In this document: positions 17,882-29,302 of the stretch, piece after piece
How the letters are laid out: every line of letters begins with the position of its first letter
Numbering within the stretch: the first letter of the stretch is position 1
Origin: Sphingomicrobium clamense
Lineage (GTDB): Bacteria > Pseudomonadota > Alphaproteobacteria > Sphingomonadales > Sphingomonadaceae
Reading direction: 5' to 3'
Length of the DNA: 64,000 bases
Assembly: GCF_019264355.1 (NCBI RefSeq)
Contig: NZ_JAHVAH010000001.1
Span: forward strand, 728,001 to 792,000
The notes under the pieces: model-generated
What the model saw: only the letters and a program-made list of their open reading frames with translations
Database searches by the model: none
What the model was told of the DNA's origin: nothing
Made by a program: the position numbers and the translations under genes

Positions 17882-19584
17882 ACGCGCATAGTCCCGACCT
17901 CGTCACCCACGAACGCGTGAGACTGGTCGGTGAGAAGCGTCGCCTGCTGGCGATTACCCACCAGCGTCTGATGCTCGGCCTGCTGCTGTTCGTCGGCGGC
18001 ATCGCGCTGATCACGCTGCGTATCGGCTGGCTCACCGCGTTCGGCGATGAAAGCGACGGCGGGCGGCTGGCGGCTTCCTATCTTCCCTCGCGCGGGGACA
18101 TCGTCGATCGCGAGGGCGAAACGCTCGCCCGCACGATCGACGCCTGGACCATCGCGCTTCAGCCCAAGAAGGTGATCGGCAACAAGCTCGACCTCGCGCG
18201 CAAGCTCGCCTCGCTCATGCCCGAAAAGGACGAGGCCGATTATCTGGAGATGCTCCAGGGCGACAAGAACTTCATCTACCTGCGCCGCCGTGCATCGCCG
18301 CGACTGGTCGAAGCGGTCAACGCCATTGGCGAACCCGGCATCAACTTGAGCCGTGAACCCGACCGGCTCTACCCGCAGCTGAGCCTCGGCGCGCACGTCA
18401 TCGGCTATACCGATGTCGACGGCAAAGGCGTGGCCGGGGCCGAGCGCGCCTTCCAGGGCCGCCTTGCCGACAGCGCGATGCGCGGCGAGCCGGTGCAACT
18501 TTCCATCTCCAGCCGGATCCAGCAGGCGCTAGAGCATGAGCTGCAGGCGGCGGTCGACGAATTCTCCGCGATTGGCGCGGCGGGCGTCATCATGGACATC
18601 CATACCGGCGAAGTGCTGGCGATGACCTCGCTGCCGCAGCTCAATCCGAACGTGGCGGGCGAAGGGAGCGTCGAGCAGCGCTTTAACCGCGCCGCGCTCG
18701 GCGTCTACGAACTGGGCTCGACCTTCAAGCCGTTCACCGTCGCGATGGCGATGGACGCGGGGCATATCCGCTCGATGGGGCAGATGTACGCCTGTCCCGA
18801 GAAGCTCAAGGTCGGCAATCGCACGATCAGCGACACGCATCCCTTCGGGCGCGCCTGCTCGGTCGCCGAAATCATGATGGAAAGCTCCAACATTGGCACC
18901 GCGCAGATCGCGATGGAGCTGGGGGCGGAGAAGCAGCGCGAGTTTCTCGAGGCGATGGGCTTCATGAAGCGCTCCGAACTCGAACTGCTCGAACGCGCAC
19001 GTCCGCTCACTCCGCCGGGCAATCCGTGGAGCGAAATCTCGACCGTGACGGTAGGCTATGGCCACGGCATCGCGGTGACCCCGCTGCACCTCGCAAGCGG
19101 TTACGCGACGCTGCTCAATGGCGGGCTCTATCGTCCTCCGACCATCCTCAAGATCCCCGAGGGCCAAGCTGCACCGGCGGGCGAGCGGGTGTTCAGCGAA
19201 CAGACCAGCTACCGCATGCGCTCGCTGCTGCGGCTGGTAGTGACCGAAGGCACGGGTCGCAAGGCCGATGCGCCGGGTTACCGCGTGGGCGGCAAGACGG
19301 GCACGGCGGAAAAACTGGTCAACGGGCGCTATTCCAAGCGGCTGGTCACCAATAGCTTTGCAGGGGTGTTCCCGATGGACGAGCCTCGCTATGTCGCGGT
19401 CGTGATGCTCGATGAACCCAAAGGGACCAAGGAAACGTTCGGTTTTCGAACGGCAGGCTGGAACGTGGCCCCGGTGGTCTCGCGTACCATCTCGCGCATA
19501 GCGCCCATGCTGGGCGTGCGGCCGAACATGGGACGCGAACCCGACATGAGCGAAGTCCTGCCCTACGTGTTCGAAGACGAATAG
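17878..19584 (+). CDS. ftsI: division transpeptidase FtsI (PBP3)
   Basis: FtsI cross-links septal peptidoglycan. The 568-aa protein has a cytoplasmic tail, one helix (LMLGLLLFVGGIALITLRIG), the pedestal domain with SRGDIVDREGETLA-like text, and the transpeptidase domain with the catalytic serine in GSTFKP, the SSN triad (MESSNIGTA) and GGKTGTAEK. It overlaps ftsL by ATGA. The gap to murE is eight bases, one of the few junctions in this cluster without overlap. Confidence 0.96.
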   Translation: MNAHSPDLVTHERVRLVGEKRRLLAITHQRLMLGLLLFVGGIALITLRIGWLTAFGDESDGGRLAASYLPSRGDIVDREGETLARTIDAWTIALQPKKVIGNKLDLARKLASLMPEKDEADYLEMLQGDKNFIYLRRRASPRLVEAVNAIGEPGINLSREPDRLYPQLSLGAHVIGYTDVDGKGVAGAERAFQGRLADSAMRGEPVQLSISSRIQQALEHELQAAVDEFSAIGAAGVIMDIHTGEVLAMTSLPQLNPNVAGEGSVEQRFNRAALGVYELGSTFKPFTVAMAMDAGHIRSMGQMYACPEKLKVGNRTISDTHPFGRACSVAEIMMESSNIGTAQIAMELGAEKQREFLEAMGFMKRSELELLERARPLTPPGNPWSEISTVTVGYGHGIAVTPLHLASGYATLLNGGLYRPPTILKIPEGQAAPAGERVFSEQTSYRMRSLLRLVVTEGTGRKADAPGYRVGGKTGTAEKLVNGRYSKRLVTNSFAGVFPMDEPRYVAVVMLDEPKGTKETFGFRTAGWNVAPVVSRTISRIAPMLGVRPNMGREPDMSEVLPYVFEDE

Positions 19585-19592
19585 GAATTTTC

Positions 19593-21008
19593 ATGCGCCT
19601 GTCCGAACTCACCTCGCGCGGGAGCGAGGTCGAAGTCACCGGATTCTCGATCGACAATCGCAAGGTCGAACCCGGCCACGTGTTCGGCGCCTTTCGCGGT
19701 GCGGTCCATAATGGCGAGGACTTTATCGAGGACGCGGTCGAACGCGGCGCGGTCGCGGTCGTGTGCCGTGACGGAATCGGCACCTTCAAGGCGCAGCGCA
19801 TCGCCTCCGACAATCCGCGCGAGACCTTTGCCGAAATGGCGGCGAAATTTTACGGACCCTATCCCGAAAATGTCGTCGCGGTCACCGGTACCAACGGCAA
19901 GACCTCGACCGTCGAGATGTGCCGCCAGATGTGGCGCATGATGGGCAAGCGCTCGGCCTCGATCGGGACGCTGGGCGTGACGACGTCGGACGACCAGGTG
20001 AAAACCGGGTTGACCACGCCCGACATCGTCACCTTCCTCAACAATATGGCCGGCCTCAAACGCATGGGGATCAGCCATGTCGCTTACGAGACTTCCAGCC
20101 ACGGGCTCGACCAGCATCGCGCCGAGGGCGTGCCGCTGAAAGCTGCTGCTTTCACCAATTTCTCGCGCGACCATCTCGACTATCACGAGACGATGGAGGC
20201 CTATTTCGAGGCCAAGATGCGGTTGTTCGATGAGCTTTTGCCCGAGGACGGCACCGCGGTGGTGTGGACCGACGACGAATATTCCGATGCGGTGATCGCG
20301 CGGGTCAAGCAGCGCGGCCTCAAGCTGCTGACGGTGGGAGAGCGGGGCGAGACGATCCGGCTCGGCGACCGTCGCTCGACCGCGCTCGGCCAGGCGATGG
20401 CGATCACGCACGATGGCGAGACGCACCTGCTCAAGCTGCCGTTGATCGGCGGCTACCAGGCGGCCAACGTGATGACCGCGGCGGGGCTGATGCTCGCCAC
20501 CGGCAGCGGGTTTGGCGACGTCTTCGCCGCGATGGGGCGGGTCAGTCCGGTACGCGGGCGGCTCGAACGCGCGGTGATCACCAAGAAGGGTGCGCCCATC
20601 TATGTCGACTATGCCCACACGCCCGACGCGCTGGTCGCGGCGATCGAGGCGCTGCGCCCGCATGTCGAGAAGAAGCTGATCACCGTGTTCGGCGCTGGCG
20701 GCGACCGCGACCGCGGTAAGCGCGCCCCGATGGGCATGGTCGCTGCCGAGGCAAGCGACATCGTCATCGTCACCGACGACAATCCTCGTAGCGAGGACCC
20801 GGCCACGATCCGCGCCGAAATCCTCGAAGGCGCGCCCGATGCCATCGAGGTCGAAGGCCGCCGCGCCGCGATCGAAAAGGCGATCGCGCTGGCCGAGGCG
20901 GGTGACATCGTCCTTCTGGCGGGCAAGGGCCACGAGCAGGGCCAGATCATCGGCGACGTCACCCATCCCTTCGACGACGGCGAAGTCGCTCGGGAGTGCG
21001 CCGCGTGA
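19593..21008 (+). CDS. murE: UDP-MurNAc-tripeptide synthetase (meso-DAP adding)
   Basis: MurE adds meso-diaminopimelate to UDP-MurNAc-L-Ala-D-Glu. The 471-aa protein has the Mur ligase P-loop VTGTNGKTST, the central YETSSHGLDQHR, VDYAHTPDAL, and TDDNPRSEDP, the DNPR motif that marks DAP specificity. AGGA precedes the ATG. Its stop overlaps the murF GTG. Confidence 0.96.
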   Translation: MRLSELTSRGSEVEVTGFSIDNRKVEPGHVFGAFRGAVHNGEDFIEDAVERGAVAVVCRDGIGTFKAQRIASDNPRETFAEMAAKFYGPYPENVVAVTGTNGKTSTVEMCRQMWRMMGKRSASIGTLGVTTSDDQVKTGLTTPDIVTFLNNMAGLKRMGISHVAYETSSHGLDQHRAEGVPLKAAAFTNFSRDHLDYHETMEAYFEAKMRLFDELLPEDGTAVVWTDDEYSDAVIARVKQRGLKLLTVGERGETIRLGDRRSTALGQAMAITHDGETHLLKLPLIGGYQAANVMTAAGLMLATGSGFGDVFAAMGRVSPVRGRLERAVITKKGAPIYVDYAHTPDALVAAIEALRPHVEKKLITVFGAGGDRDRGKRAPMGMVAAEASDIVIVTDDNPRSEDPATIRAEILEGAPDAIEVEGRRAAIEKAIALAEAGDIVLLAGKGHEQGQIIGDVTHPFDDGEVARECAA

Positions 21009-22375
21009 GCCTGTGGACCTCCGACGAAATCGCCGCCGCGACCGGCGGCACGGCGAGCGCCGAATTCGAGGTTAGCGGCGTCGCCTTCGACAGCCGCGAG
21101 ATCGAGCCCGGCCACCTGTTCGTCGCGATGCCCGGGACGCAGTTTGACGGGCACGATTTTGTAGGAAAGGCGATCGAAAACGGCGCAACCGCGCTGCTCG
21201 TCAGCAAACCGCAGCAGCATCCGCACGTCCTCGTCGACGACGTCGCCGCCGCGCTCGAAGCGCTGGCCAAGGCGGCGCGCGCGCGGCTGTCGGACGAGGC
21301 GGTGGTCATCGGCGTGACCGGGTCGGTGGGAAAGACCTCGACCAAGGAAGCGCTCTACGCAGCGCTCGACCGCGCAAGCCTCGGCAAGGCGCACCGCTCG
21401 GTGAAGAGCTACAACAACCATACGGGCGTCCCGCTCAGCCTCGCGCGCATGCCCCGCGACACCAGATATGGCGTGTTCGAGATGGGGATGAACCATGCCG
21501 GCGAAATCGCTGCGCTGACCAAGCTCGTGCGCCCGCACATCGCGATGGTCACCACCATCGCCCCCGCGCATATCGAAAATCTGGGCACCATCGAAGCGAT
21601 CGCCGATGCCAAGGCGGAAATCTTCGAGGGTCTCGAAGAGGGCGGCACCGCGATCGTTCCCGAGGACGTCCACCAGCGCGACCAGCTGGTGAAGGCGGCG
21701 CGCAAGCATGCGGCGCGCACGCTGACCTTCGGCTCGGGCGAGGCGGATGCGGCGGTGATCCACTCGGTCCCGGCGCGCGCGGGCGGCTCGCTGGTGACCG
21801 CGCGGCTGCCGGGGCGCGAGGTGACCTTCACCATCGCGCAACCGGGCGCGCACTGGGTCATGAACGCGCTCGCCGTGCTGGCGGCGGTCGGCGAGGCGGG
21901 CGCGGACGTCGCGGTCGCGGGGCTCGCGCTGGCCGATATGGGCGGACTTGCGGGACGCGGCGCGCGCCACCGGATCAAGGTCAATGGCGGCGAAGCGCTG
22001 CTGATCGATGAAAGCTACAACGCCAACTCGGCCTCGATGGCGGCGACGCTGGCAACCTTGGGCGCCGAGAAGGGCCGCAAGGTCGCGGTGCTGGGCGCGA
22101 TGAAGGAGCTGGGCGAGGAAAGCGAGCGACTTCACGCCGAGCTGGCGGGCCCGGTGCGCGAGGCAGGGGTCGAACAGCTGATCCTCGTGGGCGACGAGAT
22201 GGCCGCGCTCGAGGCGGCGCTGCTCGGCGAAATCCCGATCACGCGGGTCGAGAATGTCGAGCTCGCCACGCAGGCGCTGCAGCAGACCATCCGCATGGGC
22301 GACGCGGTGCTGGTCAAGGCGTCGAACAGCGTCGGGCTTGCAAAGCTGGTGAGCGCGATGGCAGGGGGGCGCTGA
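21005..22375 (+). CDS. murF: UDP-MurNAc-tripeptide D-alanyl-D-alanine ligase
   Basis: MurF attaches D-Ala-D-Ala to complete the pentapeptide precursor. The P-loop [35 protein letters not shown] and [13 protein letters not shown] are family motifs. I choose the GTG at 21005 that overlaps the murE stop (GTGA) and has GGGAG eight bases before it, giving 456 aa. A GTG nine bases upstream is possible. The stop and the mraY ATG share one base. Confidence 0.96.
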   Translation: MSLWTSDEIAAATGGTASAEFEVSGVAFDSREIEPGHLFVAMPGTQFDGHDFVGKAIENGATALLVSKPQQHPHVLVDDVAAALEALAKAARARLSDEAVVIGVTGSVGKTSTKEALYAALDRASLGKAHRSVKSYNNHTGVPLSLARMPRDTRYGVFEMGMNHAGEIAALTKLVRPHIAMVTTIAPAHIENLGTIEAIADAKAEIFEGLEEGGTAIVPEDVHQRDQLVKAARKHAARTLTFGSGEADAAVIHSVPARAGGSLVTARLPGREVTFTIAQPGAHWVMNALAVLAAVGEAGADVAVAGLALADMGGLAGRGARHRIKVNGGEALLIDESYNANSASMAATLATLGAEKGRKVAVLGAMKELGEESERLHAELAGPVREAGVEQLILVGDEMAALEAALLGEIPITRVENVELATQALQQTIRMGDAVLVKASNSVGLAKLVSAMAGGR

Positions 22376-23445
22376 TGTTATATCTGATTGCCGAATGGCT
22401 CGACTTTGCGGGGCCTTTGAACCTCATTCGCTACATCACCTTCCGTGCTGGCGCGACGACTGCGACGGCGCTGCTCATCGGGCTGCTGCTCGGCCCCAAA
22501 TTCATCAACTGGCTGCGCAAGACGCAGGGCAAGGGCCAGCCGATCCGTGCCGACGGGCCGCAGAGCCATCTCGCCAAGCGCGGGACGCCGACGATGGGCG
22601 GACTGCTGATCCTCGTGTCGCTGGGCATTTCGGTGCTGCTGTGGATGGACCTTACCAACGTCTATGTCTGGTCGGTGCTGCTGGTCATCGCGGGCTTCGG
22701 GCTGATCGGATTTCTCGACGATTACGACAAGGTGAAGAAGGCGCATCATGCGGGGCTTTCGGCCAAATTCCGCCTGCTGCTCGAGTTCGCGATCGGCGGG
22801 CTCGCGACCTGGCTGATGGTGCGCGTGAGCGGGACCGATCTGCACCTGCCCTTCATCCAGGGGTCGGTGATCGATCTCGGCTGGCTCTACATCCCCTTCG
22901 GCGCGTTCGTGATCGTCGCGTTCGGCAATGCGGTAAACCTTACTGACGGGCTTGACGGGCTGGCGACCATGCCGGTGATCATCGCCAGCGTGGCCTTCGC
23001 GCTGATTGCCTACCTCGTCGGCAACGCGGTGTTCGCGGAATATCTCGGCATCCCCCACGTGCTGGGGGTGGGCGACCTTACCGTCGTGCTGCTCGGCATC
23101 GTCGGGGCGGGGCTCGCCTTCCTGTGGTTCAACGCGCCGCCCGCCGCCGTGTTCATGGGCGACACGGGCAGTCTCGCGCTGGGCGGCGGACTGGGCGCGA
23201 TCGCGGTCGCGACGCACCATGAATTCGTGCTGGCGATCATCGGTGGGCTGTTCGTGCTCGAAGCGGTCAGCGTGATCGTGCAGGTCTTCTTCTACAAACG
23301 CACGGGCAAGCGCGTCTTCAAGATGGCGCCGATCCACCATCATTTCGAACATCTCGGCTGGAGCGAGCCGACGGTGGTGATCCGCTTCTGGATCATCAGC
23401 TTCGTGCTGGCGCTCGCGGGCCTTTCGACGCTCAAACTGCGGTGA
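22375..23445 (+). CDS. mraY: phospho-MurNAc-pentapeptide transferase
   Basis: MraY transfers phospho-MurNAc-pentapeptide to undecaprenyl phosphate, making lipid I at the inner membrane. The 356-aa protein has about ten helices, the aspartates in FLDDYDK, the [10 protein letters not shown] motif and MAPIHHHFE near the C terminus. All are catalytic hallmarks. It is coupled to murF by TGATG and to murD by GTGA. Confidence 0.97.
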   Translation: MLYLIAEWLDFAGPLNLIRYITFRAGATTATALLIGLLLGPKFINWLRKTQGKGQPIRADGPQSHLAKRGTPTMGGLLILVSLGISVLLWMDLTNVYVWSVLLVIAGFGLIGFLDDYDKVKKAHHAGLSAKFRLLLEFAIGGLATWLMVRVSGTDLHLPFIQGSVIDLGWLYIPFGAFVIVAFGNAVNLTDGLDGLATMPVIIASVAFALIAYLVGNAVFAEYLGIPHVLGVGDLTVVLLGIVGAGLAFLWFNAPPAAVFMGDTGSLALGGGLGAIAVATHHEFVLAIIGGLFVLEAVSVIVQVFFYKRTGKRVFKMAPIHHHFEHLGWSEPTVVIRFWIISFVLALAGLSTLKLR

Positions 23446-24668
23446 TCCTCTCCGAAGCCTGGCAGGGAAAGCGTTACGCCGTCTACGGCCTCGCCCGCTC
23501 CGGCCTGGCGAGCGTCGAAGCGCTGGTGCGCTCGGGCGCGAAGGTCGCCTGCTGGGACGACAAGGAAGAGGCAAGGAACGCCGCGTCGCCCTTTGCCGAG
23601 CGGATCGATTTTCTCGAGGCGGGGCTGGAAGGCTTCGACGCGCTGGTCGTCTCGCCGGGCGTGCCGCTCAACCGCCATCCGATCCGTGAGCTGGCCGAGA
23701 AGGCCGGGTGCGAGATCATCGGCGACGTAGAGCTGTTCGCGCGAGCGCGGGGGACGCTGCCCGAGCATAGTGTGGTCGGCATCACCGGCACCAACGGCAA
23801 GTCGACCACGACCGCGCTGATCACGCATATCCTGAAAGAGTCGGGCGTGCCGGCGACGATGAGCGGGAATATCGGCGTGCCGATCCTGTCGCAGGATCCG
23901 CTGCCCGCAGGCGGGGTCTATGTGCTCGAACTATCGAGTTACCAGATCGACATTACGAAAAGCCTCGATTGCGAGGTTGCCGTGCTACTCAACGTAACGC
24001 CCGATCATCTCGATCGCTATGACGGGTTCGAGGCCTATCGCGACAGCAAGCTCCGGCTGTTCGAGATGCAGGGCGAGACCCGGGTCGAGATCGACATGCG
24101 CGACATGAAACTGGCCTTTGACGGGACGCCCGGGGGGTGGAGCGCTTCCTTGGCAGGGCCGCACAATTTCGAGAACGCCACTGCAGCCATTTTGGCCTGC
24201 TCTGCGCTGGGGCTGGAGCGTGACCAGATCGAAACGGGCCTCGCCAGCTTTGCCGGCCTCCCGCACCGGATGGAGCAGGTGGCGGAGAAAGACGGCGTCC
24301 GCTTCGTCAACGACAGCAAGGCGACCAACCCGGCATCCGCCGCCCCCGCGCTGGCGGCCTACGACAAGGTGCGCTGGATCGTGGGCGGGCAGGCGAAGAC
24401 CGAGAGCCTCGACGAGCTCGAGCCGCAGTTGGGGCATGTCGTCAAAGCCTATCTGATCGGCGAGAGCGAAGACTTGTGGGCGCGGCTGCTCGACGGGAAG
24501 GTCGAAACGGTGCGCTGCGGGACGCTCGAAGAGGCCGTGAAGGTTGCCGCTGCAGACGCGAGCGCAGGAGAAGTCGTGCTTTTGTCGCCGGCTTGTGCTT
24601 CTTTCGACCAGTTCGCGCATTTCGAGGCGCGCGGGGACGCATTTCGGGAGGCGGTCGAGCGACTGTGA
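23442..24668 (+). CDS. murD: UDP-MurNAc-L-alanine:D-glutamate ligase
   Basis: MurD adds D-glutamate to UDP-MurNAc-L-Ala. The 408-aa protein has [17 protein letters not shown] at the start, the P-loop [16 protein letters not shown], and [13 protein letters not shown] near residue 290. At about 408 aa it is slightly short of E. coli MurD (438 aa), with the difference spread over loops. The GTG start overlaps the mraY stop; the stop overlaps the ftsW GTG. Confidence 0.95.
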   Translation: MILSEAWQGKRYAVYGLARSGLASVEALVRSGAKVACWDDKEEARNAASPFAERIDFLEAGLEGFDALVVSPGVPLNRHPIRELAEKAGCEIIGDVELFARARGTLPEHSVVGITGTNGKSTTTALITHILKESGVPATMSGNIGVPILSQDPLPAGGVYVLELSSYQIDITKSLDCEVAVLLNVTPDHLDRYDGFEAYRDSKLRLFEMQGETRVEIDMRDMKLAFDGTPGGWSASLAGPHNFENATAAILACSALGLERDQIETGLASFAGLPHRMEQVAEKDGVRFVNDSKATNPASAAPALAAYDKVRWIVGGQAKTESLDELEPQLGHVVKAYLIGESEDLWARLLDGKVETVRCGTLEEAVKVAAADASAGEVVLLSPACASFDQFAHFEARGDAFREAVERL

Positions 24669-25840
24669 GCAAGGCAAAGGGGCAGGTCTCCACGCGTTAC
24701 GGCCGCGCCGACCGCTCGGCGCTCGGGCGCTGGTTCTGGGAAGTCGACAAGGTGCTGATGCTGCTGGTCGCGGTGCTGATCGGCTTCGGCCTGATCGCGG
24801 TCGCGGCGGCGAGCCCGGCGGCGGCGCAGCGCTATTCGGGTGCGGCCTTCACCTTCCCCGAACTCTATTTCTTCACCCGCCAGCTCTTCTGGATCGCGCT
24901 GAGCGTACCGCTCATCGTGCTGATCTCGATGCTCGACCGCAAGACTGCGCTGCGCCTGTCGCTGATCGGCGGGGCGATCACCCTCTTCGCGCTGTCGCTG
25001 GTGCCGCTGGTCGGGTTCGAGCGGAACGGCGCGCAGCGCTGGATCGATCTCGGTATCGCCGGCTTCCAGCCGTCCGAATTTTTGAAGCCCTTCTACATCA
25101 TCGTGCTGGCCTGGCTGCTGACCGAGAAGAAGGGGCCGGGCGCGGTCGTCGTCTCGGGGCTGCTGGTCGCGCTCATCTCCGCCTTGCTGATGCTCCAGCC
25201 CGACTTCGGATCGACCATCATCTTCGTCGCCATGTGGGTGGTGATGCTGGCGCTGTCGGGGGTCAATATCCGCATCCTCGCGGGGCTGGGCGTCGCGGGG
25301 ATCGTCGGGATCATCGCCGCCTATTTTCTCTACGATGTCGCGACGGTGCGCATCGACGCCTTCCTGTTCGGCGAAGGCGACAATTTCCAGACCGAGAATG
25401 CGATGCGGACGCTGACCGCGGGTGGACTGTTCGGGGTCGGGCCGGGGGCGGGGACGCGCAAATTCTCGCTGCCTGAGCCGCATACGGATTATATCTATTC
25501 GGTGATCGGGGAGGAGTTCGGGCTGGTCGCCTGCCTCGTTATCGCCATCCTCTATCTCGTGATTGTCGCGCGCGTGCTGATCCGCTTGCTCGACGAGGAA
25601 AATCGCATGGCGATCCTGGCCGGTGCGGGGCTGGTGCTGATGTTCGGGCTGCAGGCCTTAATCAACATGGCGGTGAACGTGCAGATCGCGCCGTCGAAAG
25701 GCATGACGCTGCCCTTCATTTCCTATGGCGGTTCGTCCATGATCGCGCTGTCGATCACGATGGGATTGCTGCTCGCCTTCACGCGCGCCAACCCCTATCT
25801 CAATCGCAGTCCGTACGTCGTTCGCTGGAGCCGCCGATGA
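24665..25840 (+). CDS. ftsW: septal peptidoglycan polymerase FtsW (SEDS)
   Basis: FtsW is the SEDS-family glycosyltransferase that polymerises septal glycan with FtsI. The 391-aa protein has ten hydrophobic segments, the conserved FERNGAQRWIDLG, the QPSEFLKPF motif, and KGMTLPFISYGGSSM near the C terminus. The start is the GTG at 24665 overlapping murD (GTGA); the open frame upstream lies inside murD and is not conserved. It overlaps murG by ATGA. Confidence 0.96.
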   Translation: MSKAKGQVSTRYGRADRSALGRWFWEVDKVLMLLVAVLIGFGLIAVAAASPAAAQRYSGAAFTFPELYFFTRQLFWIALSVPLIVLISMLDRKTALRLSLIGGAITLFALSLVPLVGFERNGAQRWIDLGIAGFQPSEFLKPFYIIVLAWLLTEKKGPGAVVVSGLLVALISALLMLQPDFGSTIIFVAMWVVMLALSGVNIRILAGLGVAGIVGIIAAYFLYDVATVRIDAFLFGEGDNFQTENAMRTLTAGGLFGVGPGAGTRKFSLPEPHTDYIYSVIGEEFGLVACLVIAILYLVIVARVLIRLLDEENRMAILAGAGLVLMFGLQALINMAVNVQIAPSKGMTLPFISYGGSSMIALSITMGLLLAFTRANPYLNRSPYVVRWSRR

Positions 25841-26991
25841 ACATCACCCTCGCCGCAGGAGGCACCGGAGGTCACATGACCCCCGCGCAGGCGCTCGCCG
25901 ACGAGCTGAAGCGGCGCGGTCATGGCGTGATGCTGGTGACCGACGCGCGCGGCGCGGCCTATCCGGCATTGTTTGAAGAGTTTCCGGTCGAGCAGCTGCC
26001 CGCGGGGCGCATGGGCGGTGGGCTGTTCGGGATGATCCGCGCCTTTTTCAGCGTGCTCAAAGGGCGCAAGGCGGCGCGCGAACTGTATCGCGACTTTACT
26101 CCCGACGTGGTGGTGGGTTTTGGCGGTTATCCCGCATTCCCCGCGTTGCTCGCGGCGCGCGCGGAGGGCATTCCGACCGTGCTGCACGAACAGAATGCGG
26201 TGCTGGGGCGGGTCAATCGCCTGCTCGCGGGCAAGGCCAAGGCGGTGGCGACCAGCTACAAACATGTCGCGCGGCTCAAGGACACATCAAAGGCGGTGCA
26301 TGTCGGCAATCCGGTGCGCGACGAGGTCAAGAGGCTGGGCGAGATGCCTTTCCCGAGCTTCGACGACAGCGCGCCGCTCAACATTCTGGTCACCGGCGGC
26401 AGCCAAGGGGCGACCATCCTTGCCGACGTCGTGCCCGAGGGCATGGCGCTGCTTGAACCGTCGCTGCGCCACCGGCTCAACATGGTCCAGCAGTGCCGCG
26501 AGGGCGATATCGAGCGGGTGCGTGCGCGCTATGCCGAGCTCGACATCCCGGCCAAGGTCACGACCTATATCGAGGACATGGCGAGCGAGCTGGCCGAGGC
26601 GCATCTTTTCATCGGGCGCGCGGGTGCGTCGACCATTGCCGAACTGACTGCGGCGGGGCGTCCGGCGATCCTCGTGCCGTTGCCGATCGCGACCGACGAT
26701 CACCAGACTGCCAATGCGCGCGAGCTGCACGAGGCAGGCGGCGGACGCTCGATCCCGCAGGGTAATTTTACCGCGCAAGAACTGGCGGCGCAGGTCGAAG
26801 CGATCTGCAGCGATCCCGAAGCGTTGAGCAATGCGGCCAATCGCGCGTTGGGGCTGGGCAAGCCGCGCGCGGCCGAAGAACTGGCCGACCTCGTGCTGCG
26901 GGTGGGGGCCGGTGACAATCCGTTGCCGACCGACCCCGTCGCGCGGGCGGTACCGAGAGCGAAACCGAGTGGAATGGGAGTGCCTGCATGA
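25837..26991 (+). CDS. murG: lipid II synthase MurG
   Basis: MurG adds GlcNAc to lipid I on the cytoplasmic face of the membrane to form lipid II. The 384-aa protein has the donor-site loop [55 protein letters not shown] and [13 protein letters not shown]. These are the full set of MurG motifs. The C-terminal ~25 residues are a basic tail. It is coupled to ftsW and murC by ATGA overlaps. Confidence 0.97.
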   Translation: MNITLAAGGTGGHMTPAQALADELKRRGHGVMLVTDARGAAYPALFEEFPVEQLPAGRMGGGLFGMIRAFFSVLKGRKAARELYRDFTPDVVVGFGGYPAFPALLAARAEGIPTVLHEQNAVLGRVNRLLAGKAKAVATSYKHVARLKDTSKAVHVGNPVRDEVKRLGEMPFPSFDDSAPLNILVTGGSQGATILADVVPEGMALLEPSLRHRLNMVQQCREGDIERVRARYAELDIPAKVTTYIEDMASELAEAHLFIGRAGASTIAELTAAGRPAILVPLPIATDDHQTANARELHEAGGGRSIPQGNFTAQELAAQVEAICSDPEALSNAANRALGLGKPRAAEELADLVLRVGAGDNPLPTDPVARAVPRAKPSGMGVPA

Positions 26992-28406
26992 AGGCGTTGG
27001 GACGCGATCTTGGGACGATTCACTTCGTCGGGATCGGTGGTATCGGCATGTCGGGCATCGCCGAAGTGATGCACCAGCTGGGCTATAAGGTGCAGGGCAG
27101 CGATTTGAAGGACGGGCCGGTCGTGCAGAAGCTGCGCGACGCCGGCATCACCGTCCATGTCGGACACGATCCGGATAACCTCGGCGATGCCGAAGTGGTC
27201 GTCTGCTCGACCGCCGTCCGCCGCACCAACCCCGAAGTGCAGGCCGCCTCCGAAAAGCGCCTTCCGCTGGTCAAGCGTAGCGAAATGCTCGCCGAGCTGA
27301 TGCGCATGCAGCAAACCGTCGCTGTCGCCGGCACGCACGGCAAGACGACGACGACCTCGATGGTCGCCGCGCTGCTGGATGCGGGCGGGATCGACCCGAC
27401 CGTCATCAATGGCGGGATCATCAATCGCTACGGCTCGAACGCGCGGCTGGGCAAGTCGGACTGGATGGTGGTCGAGGCGGACGAGAGCGACGGCAGCTTC
27501 CTGCGCCTCGACGGGACAATCGCGATCGTCACCAATATCGATCCGGAACATCTCGATCATTATGGCGGCTTCGAGGAGGTGAAGGCGGCCTTCTGCCAGT
27601 TCGTCGAGAACGTGCCTTTCTATGGCCTGGCGGTGATGTGCATCGACCATCCCGAGGTGCAGAATGTCATCGGGCAGGTGCAGGACCGGCGCATTCGTAC
27701 CTACGGCTTTTCCGCTCAGGCGGACCTTCGTGCGGACAATCTGCAGCCCAAGCTCGGCGGGACCTGTTTCGACGTGGTCCACACCGACCGCGACGGCAAT
27801 GTCCATACGATGGAGAATATCTGGGTGCCGATCCCGGGCCGGCATAATGTGCAGAACGCGCTGGCGGCGATCGGGGCGGCGATGGAGCTGGGGGTCAGCG
27901 AGGAACAGATCCGCGACGGCTTCAAGAGCTTCGACGGGGTCAAGCGGCGCTTTTCCAAGGTTGGCGAAGTGGGCGGCGCGGTGGTCATCGACGACTATGC
28001 GCACCACCCGGTCGAGATCAAAGCGGCGCTTCAGGCGGCGCGCGACGCGGTGCCCGAGGGCGGACGCGTCATCGCGGTGGCGCAGCCGCATCGCTACACC
28101 CGCTTGCGCGACCTGATGGACGAATTCCAGACCGCCTTTAACGAGGCCGATATCGTGATGGTCACGCCGGTCTACGAAGCGGGCGAGGACCCGATCGAGG
28201 GGGTCGGTGCCAAGGCGCTGGTCGACGGCCTGCGCGATCGCGGGCACCGCATGGCGCGCACCGTCGAGGACGAGGCGGATCTCGCCGAGGCGCTGCGCGA
28301 CATCGCGGCCGAGGGCGACATCATCCTGTGCATGGGCGCGGGCGACATTACTGGCTGGGCAGCGCGGCTCGCCGAGGGCATCGAGCAAGCGAGGGCAGCC
28401 AAGTGA
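26988..28406 (+). CDS. murC: UDP-MurNAc:L-alanine ligase
   Basis: MurC begins the peptide stem by adding L-Ala to UDP-MurNAc. The 472-aa protein starts [19 protein letters not shown], contains the P-loop [23 protein letters not shown] and [11 protein letters not shown], and [10 protein letters not shown] in the C-terminal domain. It overlaps murG (ATGA) and murB (GTGA). Confidence 0.97.
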   Translation: MKALGRDLGTIHFVGIGGIGMSGIAEVMHQLGYKVQGSDLKDGPVVQKLRDAGITVHVGHDPDNLGDAEVVVCSTAVRRTNPEVQAASEKRLPLVKRSEMLAELMRMQQTVAVAGTHGKTTTTSMVAALLDAGGIDPTVINGGIINRYGSNARLGKSDWMVVEADESDGSFLRLDGTIAIVTNIDPEHLDHYGGFEEVKAAFCQFVENVPFYGLAVMCIDHPEVQNVIGQVQDRRIRTYGFSAQADLRADNLQPKLGGTCFDVVHTDRDGNVHTMENIWVPIPGRHNVQNALAAIGAAMELGVSEEQIRDGFKSFDGVKRRFSKVGEVGGAVVIDDYAHHPVEIKAALQAARDAVPEGGRVIAVAQPHRYTRLRDLMDEFQTAFNEADIVMVTPVYEAGEDPIEGVGAKALVDGLRDRGHRMARTVEDEADLAEALRDIAAEGDIILCMGAGDITGWAARLAEGIEQARAAK

Positions 28407-29302
28407 CATCGATGCCAGCCGTGCGCGGCAAGCTGACGCAGGACGCACCCATCGCCAAGCTGACCTGGTTCAAGGTGGGCGGGGCGGCCGACTGGCTGTT
28501 CGAACCCGCCGATGTCGAGGATTTGCAGCATTTCCTGCGCGAGCTGGACCCCGAGGTGCCCGTCATGGGGCTCGGGCTCGGGTCCAACATGATCGTGCGC
28601 GATGGCGGGGTGCCGGGCGTGGTGATCAAGCTGGGCAAGCCGTTCGCGACCGTCAGCGAGGAAGGCGAGCATCGCCTTCGCTGCGGCGGCGCGGCGCACG
28701 GGATCCTCGTTTCCTCGGCGGCGCGCGATGCGGGTATTTCGGGGCTTGAATTCATGCGCTCCATTCCCGGAACGGTCGGCGGCTATGTCCGGATGAACGG
28801 CGGCGCCTACGGGACCGAGACGTGCGACGTGCTGATCGAGGCCGAAGTCGTGCTGCGCGACGGGACGCCCAAGACGCTGTCGTGTGAGGATCTCGGCTAC
28901 TCCTACCGGCACAGCGAACTGCCCGAGGGTGCGATCGTGGTGTCGGCGCTGTTCGAAGGCGCGGCGGGCGACCCCGAAGCCATTCAGGCCGAGATGGATC
29001 GCATCGCGGAGGCACGCGAGCAGTCGCAGCCGCTGCGCACCAAGACCGGCGGATCGACATTCAAGAACCCCGAGGGCACGAGCGCTTGGAAAGAAGTCGA
29101 CGCGGCCGGCTGTCGCGGGCTGAAAAATGGCGGCGCGCAGGTGAGCGAAAAGCACACCAACTTCCTGATCAATACGGGCGATGCGACCGCCGCTGATATC
29201 GAAGGGCTGGGCGACGAAGTGCGGCGGCGCGTGAAAGAGCATTCGGGTGTTGAACTCGAATGGGAAATCCAGAGAGTGGGGCGTAAGGAAAAGAAAGCGT
29301 GA
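28403..29302 (+). CDS. murB: UDP-N-acetylenolpyruvoylglucosamine reductase
   Basis: MurB is the FAD enzyme that reduces UDP-GlcNAc-enolpyruvate to UDP-MurNAc. The 299-aa product has [56 protein letters not shown] and GSTFKNPEG, typical of type-I/II MurB. I start at the GTG at 28403 that overlaps the murC stop; the longer open frame lies inside murC. Confidence 0.96.
   Translation: MTSMPAVRGKLTQDAPIAKLTWFKVGGAADWLFEPADVEDLQHFLRELDPEVPVMGLGLGSNMIVRDGGVPGVVIKLGKPFATVSEEGEHRLRCGGAAHGILVSSAARDAGISGLEFMRSIPGTVGGYVRMNGGAYGTETCDVLIEAEVVLRDGTPKTLSCEDLGYSYRHSELPEGAIVVSALFEGAAGDPEAIQAEMDRIAEAREQSQPLRTKTGGSTFKNPEGTSAWKEVDAAGCRGLKNGGAQVSEKHTNFLINTGDATAADIEGLGDEVRRRVKEHSGVELEWEIQRVGRKEKKA

Noticed and set aside
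26700-28448. 582-aa open frame on the minus strand
   Set aside because: Antisense of murG/murC; no conserved motif.
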